DNA of 64,000 nucleotides. It comes from Flavobacterium sp. SH_e (lineage in GTDB: Bacteria; Bacteroidota; Bacteroidia; Flavobacteriales; Flavobacteriaceae). The position numbers and the translations under genes are program-made. Below the pieces are notes generated by a model that was not told the origin of the DNA, made no database searches, and saw only the letters and a list, made by a program, of their open reading frames with translations. Of this stretch, positions 1 to 8,893 are shown in pieces. The number at the start of each line of letters is the position of its first letter. Position 1 is the first letter of the stretch. The stretch covers positions 1-64,000 of the forward strand of contig NZ_JAOVZN010000001.1 of the NCBI RefSeq assembly GCF_025717045.1, given 5' to 3'.

Positions 1-876
1 GACTGCGGAAACACTTCTGACACTTTCACTCAGGTGATCACTATTCAGGATACTGCTGCCCCAAGCTGGACAACCGCTGCGGGTTCATTGAACGTGACTT
101 TGGAATGCAGCGATGCTTCAGGGCTTGCAAATGCTCAGGCAATGTTCCCATCTGCTTCTGACCTATGCGATGCCGATGTTTCAAATATTATAAAAGTAAG
201 CGGACAGTTTACGGCTTCTGAAGGATGCTCAAATGCTGGAACCTACACCAACACATGGACTGTAAAAGACGACTGCGGAAACACTTCTGACACTTTCACT
301 CAGGTGATCACTATTCAGGATACTGCTGCGCCAAGCTGGACAACTGCTGCGGGTTCATTGAACGTGACTTTGGAATGCAGCGATGCTTCAGGGCTTGCAA
401 ATGCTCAGGCAATGTTCCCATCTGCTTCTGACCTATGCGATGCCGATGTTTCAAATATCGTAAAAGCAAGCGGACAGTTTACCGCTTCTGAAGGATGCGC
501 AAATGCTGGAACCTACACCAACACTTGGACTGTAAAAGACGACTGCGGAAACACTTCCGACACTTTCACTCAAATAATCACTATTCAGGATACTGCTGCC
601 CCAACTTGGACTACTGCTGCGGGTTCATTGAACGTGACTTTAGAATGCAGCGATGCTTCAGGACTTGCAAATGCTCAGGCTTTATTCCCATCTGCTTCTG
701 ACTTGTGCGATGCCGATGTTTCAAATATTATAAAAGTAAGCGGACAGTTTACGGCTTCTGAAGGATGCGCAAATGCTGGAACCTACACCAACACATGGAC
801 TGTGAAAGATGACTGCGGAAACACTTCTGACACTTTCACTCAGGTGATCACTATTCAGGATACTGCTGCGCCAAGC
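1..876 (+). repeat. 270-bp tandem coding repeats (three units plus a partial)
   Basis: Units begin at 1, 271, 541 and 811, each with the same GACTGCGGAA start, and the fourth diverges after about 876. Units 1 and 2 differ at 8 of 270 positions by eye; unit 3 is more diverged. The period is exactly 90 codons, so copy number can change without breaking the frame. The array reaches the window's left edge, so the true copy number is unknown. Confidence 0.95.
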
Positions 877-3800
877 TTTACTGGTGATCTACCTTTAGAT
901 ATTGAGGTATCGTGTGATGCAGTTCCTCAACCAGCAGAAATGAATGCTTCTGATAATTGCAATGGAGATTTGCCAATCGTATTCTCAGAAGTAAAATCTA
1001 ATGAACAAGAAGGATGCGATTCTAACTATACATTGACTCGTACATGGAGAACCAGTGATTGTGGAGGAAACACAGCTACCCATACTCAAGTTATTACAGT
1101 AAGAGATAAAACTGCTCCAACAGGAACTGCTCCTGCTGATGTAACTAATTTGGCAAGTATTGATTTGATTCCTACCGGAACTCCAGCAGATATTACAGAC
1201 GCTGCTGATAATTGCAGTCCGACAGTAAATATTTCTATTACAGACACAAATAATGGAGGAAGTGGCTGCGATGGAACACCATATATCTTAACAAGAACTT
1301 ACACTTTAACAGATTGTGCTGGAAATAAAACTGAATTAGTACAAACTTTTACAGTTGAAAATAAAGTTTCTGTAAGCGGAATTGCTACAAATGTAAGCTG
1401 TTTTGGAGGTACAGATGGTGCAATCATTGTAACCAATAGTCCAGGGTCAACTGTGGTAATTACAAATGAAAGAAATGAGATTGTAGGCAACACCAATTTA
1501 CCTGCAGGAACTTATACACTTACTGCTACTGCACAATTAAATGGCGAAAATCAAATTTGTTCGGCTACAGCTACAGTTGTAATCTCACAGCCTACTTACA
1601 CTATAAAAATTTCTGGACAAATTATTAATGTAGATACAAATACTCCAATTGCAAATGTACCTGTTACTTTAATTCCTCAAGGAACAACTACAGGACCAAT
1701 ACAAATGCGTATTACTGGTGCAGACGGAATGTACAATTTCGTTGGAATGCCAGCCGGAAGTTATTTGGTACAGGTTCAAGATGCTAATTTAAATAGTGCA
1801 TATCAATTGTATCCTGTCGATTCTAGCTTGTTCTTTACTACTCTTGAAGATTGTGTTTTCCAAACTCATAACTTCGAATATGGAGCATCAAAACTTCCTG
1901 TTCTTGGTGATTATGTTTGGTATGATACAAATAGTAATGGAATCCAAGATGAATGGTACGATGCAAACAATGATGGTGCTGTTACCAAAAATATTCCAGA
2001 CGCTAATGGAGCTGTTGATTACAGCCAATGGGAATGGATAGATCTTAACGGAGATGGAAGCTACACTGGACCTCAAAACAATGGAGAATTAAATGCAGGA
2101 GGTTTCGGAAATGCACTTAACGCCAATGTTATTATTGACGGACCAAATGGATATCACGAAGAAGTTATCGTTGGTATCGAAGGATTCTGGAGAGATCGTC
2201 CAAATACAGCAAATCCGTATGGGCAATATGCTATTAAGTTAGTAAGAGATGCTAATTTCGATAATGTGGCTGCAAACTTAGGTTTTACTGGTTTAGTAAA
2301 AGTACTTCCTTCAGTATCTGCTAAAAACATTGCTGGTAAAACAAGCAAAACACAATTGCATACAGTTTGTAAAACAACAACAGAAAGCGGTTATATTGTT
2401 AATGTAACGCCAGAGGATTTAGTTCACTTAAATGCTGACTTCGGTGTAAGCTGTAAAGAGTACAGAGACATTGTTGCTAATGATGACAACGGAGGTCCTA
2501 TTGTAGGAGTAAATCATACAACAACTAATGTATTAAATGTATTAACAAACGACACCTTAGAAGGAAATCCTGTAACTGCATCAGATGTTATTATAACAAC
2601 AGTAACACCAAATGAATTTTTACAATTAAATCCTGATGGATCTGTAGATGTATTACCAAATGCACCAGTAGGTACATTAACAATGGTATATCAAATTTGC
2701 GAAGCAGATCAAACAGATAATTGTGATACGGCAACCGTTACAATTACAATTGAGGCTCCTGTTATGACTGTTACAGCAACAGCAATATGTGTAAATGATG
2801 TTCCATACATTGATTATGTAGTAACACCAACAAACTTCACTCCTGTAGATGGTGTGACCATTGCTTGGGCAGACAACGATAATAATGTAATAACAACAAT
2901 GACTGATCTTCCATTAAGTGGTCGTGTATTGTGGCCTGGAGCTATTGTTGATGAAAATGGAAAAGGAATTGACTGGCCAGGTTGGATTTTTGAAAACAAT
3001 AAATGGATTGAAGGTGCTGATGGATTCGAGAAATTACGTCCGACAGCTAATTTGACAATATCTTTAAATCCAAGCCAGACTATCACAGTTAATTATCCAC
3101 CTGCAGATCCATATTGTACTGCCAGACCAACATTCGCAATTGTTGCAAATGATGACAGCGCTGGTCCTATAAATGGAGTTCCTGGAGCCACTAACATCAT
3201 AAATGTTTTAACTAATGATACATTAAACGGATCTACAGTAAACATAAATGACGTTACATTAACTATCGTAACACCTGATCCTACTGGCACATTGGTGATA
3301 AACCCTGACGGATCAATAAATATTCCGCCAAACACACCAGCTGGCACATATACATTGACTTACCAAATTTGTGAAAATGCTGATTTTGGAAACTGTGATA
3401 CTGCTATCGTTACAGTAATTGTAACTGCACCAGCTACACCAGCAACGATAGTCGCAAACGATGACAGCTTCAGTAATATTGGATGTAATTCATTCGGATT
3501 AGTTGGTAATGTATTAACAAATGATCTAGTACGAACAAATCCTGCGACGTTAGAGCTAGTAAACTTCACACTTCTTGTTGAAGGCAATAATTCTAAAACA
3601 GATCCTAACATCACGATTGATGGTTCTGGAAATGTAAACGTTTCAAGCTCGACACCTGCTGGCACTTATACTTACAGTTACAGAATCTGCGATAAGCTAA
3701 ACGCTGAAAACTGTGATACTGCAACAATTACAATTACTGTAGTTCCAAACGGTGTCACTGAAATTACAAGCACAGCATGTACTGATGATTCAACTCTGAT

Positions 3801-4338
3801 CAATTTAACCAGTTTACTTCCAGAAGGAAGTCCAAATACAGGAACTTGGATTGATAAAAGTAATACTAATGCTCTTCAAGGAAATGTTCTTAATCCGTTT
3901 GGTCTAGCACTTGGAAATTATGCTTTTGAATATTTAATAGCCGATGAAAATTGTCCAAGAACAATTGCACTGAACATGGAAGTAAATGATGATTGTAGAG
4001 TTTTACCATGTGGAAAAGTATTAGTACATAATTCATTCTCTCCAAATGGCGACCAAATAAATGATGTATTCAAAATTGACAATATTGATGATTTAACTTG
4101 TTACCCAGGTAATACTGTTGAAATATATAATCGTTGGGGAATATTAGTTTTTGAAACTACAAACTATAATAATACAACGAATGCTTTCGACGGAATTTCA
4201 AGAGGAAGAACAACTGTTAAACAATCTGATGGACTACCAACAGGAACTTATTTTTACATCATAAACTATAAGTCTCTAGATGGAAACAACAATCTTCAAG
4301 ATAACAAATTAGATGGATATCTATATCTATCCAAATAA
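1..4338 (+). CDS. Giant repeat adhesin with T9SS type B C-terminal domain (3' part)
   Basis: The frame is open from base 1, so the N-terminus and any signal peptide lie upstream of the window; 1445 codons are visible. In order (window codons): three 90-residue Cys-containing HYR-like repeats and the start of a fourth (1-292), two diverged repeats of similar type (to about 455), a SprB-type repeat with VSCFGGTDGAI (about 460-530), a carboxypeptidase-regulatory-like domain, an SdrD B-like segment with Asp/Asn loops (about 635-820), and three cadherin/VCBS-like modules beginning VANDD with a LTND signature. The last 110 residues are a gliding-motility-associated (type B) sorting domain: FSPNGDQINDVF, IYNRWG, GTYFYII. 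Proteins with this tail cross the outer membrane through the T9SS and stay at the cell surface. An adhesin or matrix role is inferred. The PorP/SprF and OmpA-family genes follow on the same strand. Confidence 0.9.
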   Translation, partial: DCGNTSDTFTQVITIQDTAAPSWTTAAGSLNVTLECSDASGLANAQAMFPSASDLCDADVSNIIKVSGQFTASEGCSNAGTYTNTWTVKDDCGNTSDTFTQVITIQDTAAPSWTTAAGSLNVTLECSDASGLANAQAMFPSASDLCDADVSNIVKASGQFTASEGCANAGTYTNTWTVKDDCGNTSDTFTQIITIQDTAAPTWTTAAGSLNVTLECSDASGLANAQALFPSASDLCDADVSNIIKVSGQFTASEGCANAGTYTNTWTVKDDCGNTSDTFTQVITIQDTAAPSFTGDLPLDIEVSCDAVPQPAEMNASDNCNGDLPIVFSEVKSNEQEGCDSNYTLTRTWRTSDCGGNTATHTQVITVRDKTAPTGTAPADVTNLASIDLIPTGTPADITDAADNCSPTVNISITDTNNGGSGCDGTPYILTRTYTLTDCAGNKTELVQTFTVENKVSVSGIATNVSCFGGTDGAIIVTNSPGSTVVITNERNEIVGNTNLPAGTYTLTATAQLNGENQICSATATVVISQPTYTIKISGQIINVDTNTPIANVPVTLIPQGTTTGPIQMRITGADGMYNFVGMPAGSYLVQVQDANLNSAYQLYPVDSSLFFTTLEDCVFQTHNFEYGASKLPVLGDYVWYDTNSNGIQDEWYDANNDGAVTKNIPDANGAVDYSQWEWIDLNGDGSYTGPQNNGELNAGGFGNALNANVIIDGPNGYHEEVIVGIEGFWRDRPNTANPYGQYAIKLVRDANFDNVAANLGFTGLVKVLPSVSAKNIAGKTSKTQLHTVCKTTTESGYIVNVTPEDLVHLNADFGVSCKEYRDIVANDDNGGPIVGVNHTTTNVLNVLTNDTLEGNPVTASDVIITTVTPNEFLQLNPDGSVDVLPNAPVGTLTMVYQICEADQTDNCDTATVTITIEAPVMTVTATAICVNDVPYIDYVVTPTNFTPVDGVTIAWADNDNNVITTMTDLPLSGRVLWPGAIVDENGKGIDWPGWIFENNKWIEGADGFEKLRPTANLTISLNPSQTITVNYPPADPYCTARPTFAIVANDDSAGPINGVPGATNIINVLTNDTLNGSTVNINDVTLTIVTPDPTGTLVINPDGSINIPPNTPAGTYTLTYQICENADFGNCDTAIVTVIVTAPATPATIVANDDSFSNIGCNSFGLVGNVLTNDLVRTNPATLELVNFTLLVEGNNSKTDPNITIDGSGNVNVSSSTPAGTYTYSYRICDKLNAENCDTATITITVVPNGVTEITSTACTDDSTLINLTSLLPEGSPNTGTWIDKSNTNALQGNVLNPFGLALGNYAFEYLIADENCPRTIALNMEVNDDCRVLPCGKVLVHNSFSPNGDQINDVFKIDNIDDLTCYPGNTVEIYNRWGILVFETTNYNNTTNAFDGISRGRTTVKQSDGLPTGTYFYIINYKSLDGNNNLQDNKLDGYLYLSK

Positions 4339-4346
4339 CAGAAACC

Positions 4347-4383
4347 ATAACCCATTGTAAAGTAGTATTTTACAGTGGGTTAT
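4347..4383 (+). terminator. Hairpin after the adhesin gene
   Basis: A 15-bp stem with one G-T pair (4347-4361 with 4369-4383) and a loop of about 7 nt begins 9 bp after the adhesin stop. It lacks a strong T-run, so it may attenuate rather than fully terminate transcription before the PorP gene. Confidence 0.6.
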
Positions 4384-4407
4384 TCAAAAATTGTTAAGAA
4401 TTTTAGT

Positions 4408-4415
4408 TAACTTTG
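4408..4415 (+). promoter_or_regulatory. Possible -7 box before the PorP/SprF-like gene
   Basis: TAACTTTG matches the Bacteroidota -7 consensus TAnnTTTG, 70 bp before the ATG. The nearest upstream TTG (4391-4393) is only 14 bp away, closer than the usual spacing, so this is a weak prediction. Confidence 0.3.
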
Positions 4416-4485
4416 AATAAATCAACACATTGATTTTCAATGTCTTAAAAATCAATAGTAATTATTAAAATAATAAAAATCTACT

Positions 4486-5397
4486 ATGAGAACAAAATTA
4501 TTTTTCTTCGTCATTCTGTTGGTTACATATTCAGCACGTGCGCAGCAAGATGCACAGTTCACACAATATATGTACAACACAATAAACATAAATCCTGCTT
4601 ATGCTGGTTCTCGTGGTGTTTTAAGCGTTTTTGCTTTACATCGTGATCAATGGATAGGATTAGATGGTGCTCCTAAAACTAATGCTATTTCTATTAATAC
4701 ACCAATAAACAATAGCAATGTTGGACTTGGAGTATCTTTAGTTAATGATAAAATTGGTCCTACAACAGAAAATCAATTTTCTGTAGACCTTTCCTATACA
4801 ATTCCAACTTCAGAAACATGGAAACTTTCTTTTGGAATAAAAGGTACTGCAGATATATTCAATCTGGATGTAACTAAATTAAATCCTGAAACTGCTGGAG
4901 ATCCACAATTTCAAAACTTAGATAATGACTTTTCACCTAATGTTGGCGCTGGAGTTTACTGGCATTCTGATAAAGCCTATATCGGCTTATCAGTTCCTAA
5001 CTTCATCCAAACCAATCGTTATGATGATAATGATGTTGCCATTTACAAAGACAAAATCAATTATTATTTAATGGGAGGTTATGTTTTCCAATTTTCGCAA
5101 GAACTAAAATTTAAACCAGCTGTTTTAACTAAAATGGTTGAAGGAGCTCCACTTCAAGTAGACGTTTCTGCAAACTTTTTATTCTTTGAAAAATTAACCT
5201 TGGGTGTTGCTTACCGATGGGATGCTGCAATAAGTGCAATGGCAGGATTTCAGATTACTGACGGACTATATATTGGTTATGGATATGACAATGAAACAAC
5301 CAATTTGAAAAACTACAATTCTGGCTCGCACGAAATCTTTCTGCGCTATGAATTCTTCACAAACAATGGTAAAATGACAACTCCTCGTTTCTTCTAA
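4486..5397 (+). CDS. PorP/SprF family type IX secretion outer-membrane protein
   Basis: A 303-residue protein with a signal peptide ending ARAQQ. The mature start, DAQFTQYMYNTININPAYAG, is the hallmark of the PorP/SprF family, followed by alternating beta-strand segments typical of an outer-membrane barrel. SprF-like proteins work with individual type B cargo; F. johnsoniae SprF is needed for SprB secretion. Here the gene lies 147 bp after a type B cargo gene and 11 bp before an OmpA-family gene, the standard arrangement. It is therefore probably the dedicated secretion or anchoring partner of the upstream adhesin; that pairing is inferred from context. Confidence 0.9.
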   Translation: MRTKLFFFVILLVTYSARAQQDAQFTQYMYNTININPAYAGSRGVLSVFALHRDQWIGLDGAPKTNAISINTPINNSNVGLGVSLVNDKIGPTTENQFSVDLSYTIPTSETWKLSFGIKGTADIFNLDVTKLNPETAGDPQFQNLDNDFSPNVGAGVYWHSDKAYIGLSVPNFIQTNRYDDNDVAIYKDKINYYLMGGYVFQFSQELKFKPAVLTKMVEGAPLQVDVSANFLFFEKLTLGVAYRWDAAISAMAGFQITDGLYIGYGYDNETTNLKNYNSGSHEIFLRYEFFTNNGKMTTPRFF

Positions 5398-5408
5398 AAA
5401 AAAGTATT

Positions 5409-7355
5409 ATGAAAAACTATACACTTCTTTTCCTTTCAATAATAAGTGCTTTTTCATTTAGCAGTTATGCACAACAGTCAAAAGTAAATTCTGGAGATAA
5501 GAAATATAACAATTACGCTTATGTTGATGCCATAAAAACCTACGAAAAAGTTGCTAATAAAGGTTACAAATCTGAAGATATGTTCAAAAAGCTGGGAAAC
5601 TCTTACTACTTCAATTCTGATTTTGCAGGAGCGGCAAAATGGTATGGTGAATTATTTGCAATGAACACGACAACCGTTGAACCAGAATATTATTTTCGAT
5701 ATGCACAATCATTAAAATCGATTGGCGAAACCAGCAAAGCCAATAAGTTTTTGGATGATTTTTATGCTAAATCAAAAAATGATAATAGAGGTAAGCTTTA
5801 TAAAAATGATGTAAATTACATGAATCAGATTAAAGCAAATTCTGGAAGATATAAAATAGAAGATGCTGGCGTAAATAGCAAATATTCGGATTACGGATCA
5901 TTTGTATATAACAATAAACTTTATTTTGCGTCTGCGAGGGATACAGGAAATTTTTCACAGCGCAAACACAAATGGACTGGAGAATATTTTACAAATATAT
6001 ACAATGCTGATCTTGATCCAGAAACAGGAAGCACCACAAAAGTGAACAAGTTTAAATCTGCTATTAATACAAAATTCCATGAAGCATCTCCTGTTTTTAC
6101 GAAAGATGGAAAAACGGTTTACTTTACGAGAAACAATTTCATAAATGGTAAAAAAGGAAAAGATGATAATAAAATTACTTTAATCAAAATCTACAAAGCA
6201 GAATTAGGCAGCGATAATAAATGGACTAACATTGCAGAACTACCTTTCAACAGTGATAATTATAGTACAGCACATCCTTCATTAAGTCCAGACGAAAAAA
6301 CATTATATTTTGCTTCAGATATGCCAGGATCTTTCGGACAATCTGATTTATACAAAGTAAGTATTAATTCGAATGGCGGATATGGAACACCTGAAAATCT
6401 AGGAAATACGATCAATACTGAAGGAAAAGAAACCTTTCCTTATGTAACCAGCGAAAATGAAATCTATTTTTCATCAGATGGACATCCAGGACTAGGAGGT
6501 TTAGATGTTTTTGTTGCTGGTATTGATAACGATGGTAAGTTTTCCGATATTCAAAATGTTGGAGCAGATGTAAATTCACCAAAAGATGATTTTGCTTACA
6601 TCATCGATCCTGTTTCCAGAAGAGGATATTTTACCTCTAACAAAGATGGAGGTCAAGGTTCTGATGATATTTATAAATTCTTAGAAACAAGAAAACTAAG
6701 ATGCATTCAAGAACTGGAAGGAATTATAACTGATGCAGAAACCGGAATAACTTTACCTGGTACAAAAGTGACTTTATACGACAGTGAAATGTCGCTTAAA
6801 AACTCAGTAATTGCAGATGCATCAGGAAAATACAGCTTCTCTGTTGAATGCGGAAAAAGCTATTATGTAAGAGCCGAAAAACCAGAATATACAACCAAAG
6901 AAGTAAGTATTACAATTCCAAAATCTAGCGGTAAGACCGATTTGCCAATTGCATTAGAAAAAGCAACCTGTAAAGTCACTGTTGGCGATGATTTAGGTGT
7001 TTGTTTCGGAATTAAAATGATTTATTTTGATTTGGATAAATCTAACATAAGACCTGAAGCTGCTTTAGATTTAGAAAAAATATTAGTGGTTTTAAACGAC
7101 AATCCAACTATGAAACTAGATATTCGTTCGCATACAGATAGTAGAGCTTCACATCAATACAATGAAGCATTGTCTAACAGAAGAGCAAAATCAACTATTC
7201 AATGGCTTATTAAAAATGGTATTTCTGCCAACCGTTTAACTGGAAAAGGTTATGGCGAAACCCAATTAGTCAATAAATGTTCTGATGGAGTTCAATGTAC
7301 AGAAGAAGAACATCAAGCAAATAGACGAAGCGAATTCATAATCACTGCACTGTAA
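5409..7355 (+). CDS. PD40-repeat / OmpA-family outer-membrane protein
   Basis: A 648-residue protein with a signal peptide (cleavage near SYAQQ). An N-terminal TPR-like helical part (about 30-140) is followed by WD40-like PD40 propeller repeats (SPVFTKDGKTVYFTRN, HPSLSPDEKTLYFASD, ending near 425), a carboxypeptidase-regulatory-like domain (about 430-520) and a C-terminal OmpA peptidoglycan-binding domain (about 535-648) with IRSHTDSRAS and RLTGKGYGE. Such genes regularly follow porP/sprF in Flavobacteriia and may anchor the surface complex to peptidoglycan. It lies 11 bp after the PorP gene, so the two are almost certainly co-transcribed. Confidence 0.88.
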   Translation: MKNYTLLFLSIISAFSFSSYAQQSKVNSGDKKYNNYAYVDAIKTYEKVANKGYKSEDMFKKLGNSYYFNSDFAGAAKWYGELFAMNTTTVEPEYYFRYAQSLKSIGETSKANKFLDDFYAKSKNDNRGKLYKNDVNYMNQIKANSGRYKIEDAGVNSKYSDYGSFVYNNKLYFASARDTGNFSQRKHKWTGEYFTNIYNADLDPETGSTTKVNKFKSAINTKFHEASPVFTKDGKTVYFTRNNFINGKKGKDDNKITLIKIYKAELGSDNKWTNIAELPFNSDNYSTAHPSLSPDEKTLYFASDMPGSFGQSDLYKVSINSNGGYGTPENLGNTINTEGKETFPYVTSENEIYFSSDGHPGLGGLDVFVAGIDNDGKFSDIQNVGADVNSPKDDFAYIIDPVSRRGYFTSNKDGGQGSDDIYKFLETRKLRCIQELEGIITDAETGITLPGTKVTLYDSEMSLKNSVIADASGKYSFSVECGKSYYVRAEKPEYTTKEVSITIPKSSGKTDLPIALEKATCKVTVGDDLGVCFGIKMIYFDLDKSNIRPEAALDLEKILVVLNDNPTMKLDIRSHTDSRASHQYNEALSNRRAKSTIQWLIKNGISANRLTGKGYGETQLVNKCSDGVQCTEEEHQANRRSEFIITAL

Positions 7356-7381
7356 TTGATTTACTAACATAACCAACCTAG

Positions 7382-7412
7382 AAAAAGCTGTCCAACTCGG
7401 ATGGCTTTTTTT
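7382..7412 (+). terminator. Rho-independent terminator after the OmpA-family gene
   Basis: The stem AAAAAGCTGTCC pairs with GGATGGCTTTTT (two G-T pairs) around a 5-nt loop, and a run of nine T follows. It closes the adhesin-porP-ompA transcript. Confidence 0.8.
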
Positions 7413-7420
7413 CTAATTAA

Positions 7421-7455
7421 AAAGCCGTTGCAATTCTATGAATTGCAACGGCTTC
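7421..7455 (-). terminator. Rho-independent terminator of the CAP-domain gene
   Basis: A perfect 14-bp stem (7422-7435 with 7441-7454) has a 5-nt loop; on the minus strand it is followed by TTTTT. It lies 28 bp after the CAP-domain gene's stop. Confidence 0.85.
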
Positions 7456-7482
7456 TAAAAAACCAACCTGTTCAATATACGT

Positions 7483-7983
7483 TTAAATTTTAGCAAAAAT
7501 ATTAGTGTAATATTTTTTGCCTGTAGCAGCATCTGTAGTAACAGATATTCCGAAGTGCGTAAAATCGCCCTCGATATTTTCTTTGTGGCCTGGACTATCA
7601 AGCCAGGCTCTCAAAGCCGCTTCAGGAGTTTTATAGTTGTAGGCAACGTTCTCACCAACTTTTTTAGCTCCTAAAACATTAGTAATATTTTGAGATCTTT
7701 CGACAAAATCATTATGATTCACAACATTATTCGCAATCATATACTCATTATGTTCTTCACATTTATAAGATATATGATTGATTCTCTCCAAAGCATTTAA
7801 ACCAACACTAGCTCGGTGTTCGTTTATAAGCTTCATCGTTTGGAGTTCCGTATCGTTGTACGTATAATTAGAAACGATAATTTTTGTAGTAGTATCCGCG
7901 TTTCCTTCAGCTGTATCGGCAGAACATGAGTTCATTGCGATGAGAATCGCAATGAACAACATGATGCGCTTAATCTTTTTCAT
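7483..7983 (-). CDS. CAP (SCP/PR-1) domain lipoprotein
   Basis: I start at the ATG at 7983 (MKKIKRIMLF) rather than 12 bp upstream, because this gives a normal lipoprotein signal with lipobox MNSC (lipidated Cys20) and 166 residues. Residues about 45-165 form a CAP domain: LINEHRASVGL, a His in NVVNHNDF, VGENVAY, AALRAWLDSPGHKENI and a C-terminal YYTNIFAKI strand. Bacterial CAP proteins are exported and mostly of unknown biochemical role; some bind lipid or act on cell-wall material. It is a single gene with its own promoter (8074-8105) and terminator. Confidence 0.85.
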   Translation of the reverse strand: MKKIKRIMLFIAILIAMNSCSADTAEGNADTTTKIIVSNYTYNDTELQTMKLINEHRASVGLNALERINHISYKCEEHNEYMIANNVVNHNDFVERSQNITNVLGAKKVGENVAYNYKTPEAALRAWLDSPGHKENIEGDFTHFGISVTTDAATGKKYYTNIFAKI

Positions 7984-8073
7984 AATCATCAGCATTTTAG
8001 CGAGTTTAAAGTAAATGTTGGGGCAAATCCTTTAAATTTATTGTTGAATAAATATCGTCTGTTTTTTCTATAC

Positions 8074-8105
8074 CAAACATATTCAATTCATCGCTAAACT
8101 ACAAA
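8074..8105 (-). promoter_or_regulatory. Promoter of the CAP-domain gene
   Basis: On the minus strand, TTTG (8105-8102) and TATGTTTG (8081-8074) are separated by 20 bp, matching the Bacteroidota -33/-7 consensus. The start codon is about 90 bp downstream. Confidence 0.6.
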
Positions 8106-8160
8106 AATAATCGATGAAATACACTTAATTTTTATTGATAACTGTAAAAATCTTACAAAA

Positions 8161-8805
8161 CTAAGAAGAAAGTCGCTCAATCTTCCAAGAAAAGTCAGAT
8201 TGGCCTGTATAACGTATCCTGTCATGAAGCCTATTTGCTCTTCCTTGCCAGAATTCAACTTGTAACGGTGTGACAATATATCCTCCCCAGTTTTCAGGTC
8301 TCGGAATAGATTTTCCTTCATAATCCGTTTCGAGTTTTTTTAGGTTTTCTTCTAAAAAATCTCTTGATGGAATCACCTCGCTTTGATTAGAAACGATAGC
8401 GCCAAGCTTGCTTCCATCTGGACGTGAATCAAAATAATTATCTGAAATGATTTCAGAAGTTTTCTGGGCAATTCCTTTAATAATTACCTGACGTTCCATT
8501 TCCTGCCAAAAAAATGACAAACAAACATGCGGATTCACTTCTATTGCTTTTCCTTTTTCTGAATTATAATTGGTATAAAATATAAATCCCTCTTCCGAGA
8601 ATTTCTTTAAGAGAACAACACGAGATTTCGGAAATCCGTCCAAACCAATCGTAGAAACAGTCATTGCGTTTACTTCACCGCTTCCGCCAAAATCTTCCAC
8701 TTCATGAAACCATCGGTTAAAAAGATTAATTGGGTCTTCAGGAATAGTATTTTCTAGCAATTCACTTTTCTCGTATGATCTTCTATAATTACTTAAATCA
8801 CTCAT
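8161..8805 (-). CDS. pdxH: Pyridoxamine 5'-phosphate oxidase
   Basis: A 214-residue FMN-dependent oxidase, full length for the family, that converts pyridoxine or pyridoxamine phosphate to PLP. Visible signatures: SRVVLLKKF and FFWQEMERQVIIKG in the split-barrel core, the FMN/substrate segment RPDGSKLGA, and the C-terminal PRPENWGGY and GRANRLHDR motifs. The last residues are ERLSS where many homologues end RLxP, a minor variation. It is separated by 88 bp from rnz on the same strand. Confidence 0.95.
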   Translation of the reverse strand: MSDLSNYRRSYEKSELLENTIPEDPINLFNRWFHEVEDFGGSGEVNAMTVSTIGLDGFPKSRVVLLKKFSEEGFIFYTNYNSEKGKAIEVNPHVCLSFFWQEMERQVIIKGIAQKTSEIISDNYFDSRPDGSKLGAIVSNQSEVIPSRDFLEENLKKLETDYEGKSIPRPENWGGYIVTPLQVEFWQGRANRLHDRIRYTGQSDFSWKIERLSS

Positions 8806-8893
8806 CTTTTTTTGTTTTAAGTTTATTTTGTTTCAGATTTAAAGTTTTAATTATAAAAAAACTTAGAACCTCAGCATCTCAGAACCTTTTAAA

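Noticed and set aside
1..876. Tandem repeats as a CRISPR or intergenic satellite
   Set aside because: The units are in-frame protein repeats with 270-bp period and no spacers.
1299..3665. Several minus-strand frames opposite the adhesin
   Set aside because: They arise from biased Thr/Val/Asn codon use of the plus-strand gene; no start signals and no recognisable products.
8094..8321. 75-codon minus-strand frame over the 3' end of pdxH
   Set aside because: Overlaps pdxH in another frame; translation looks like a shadow.
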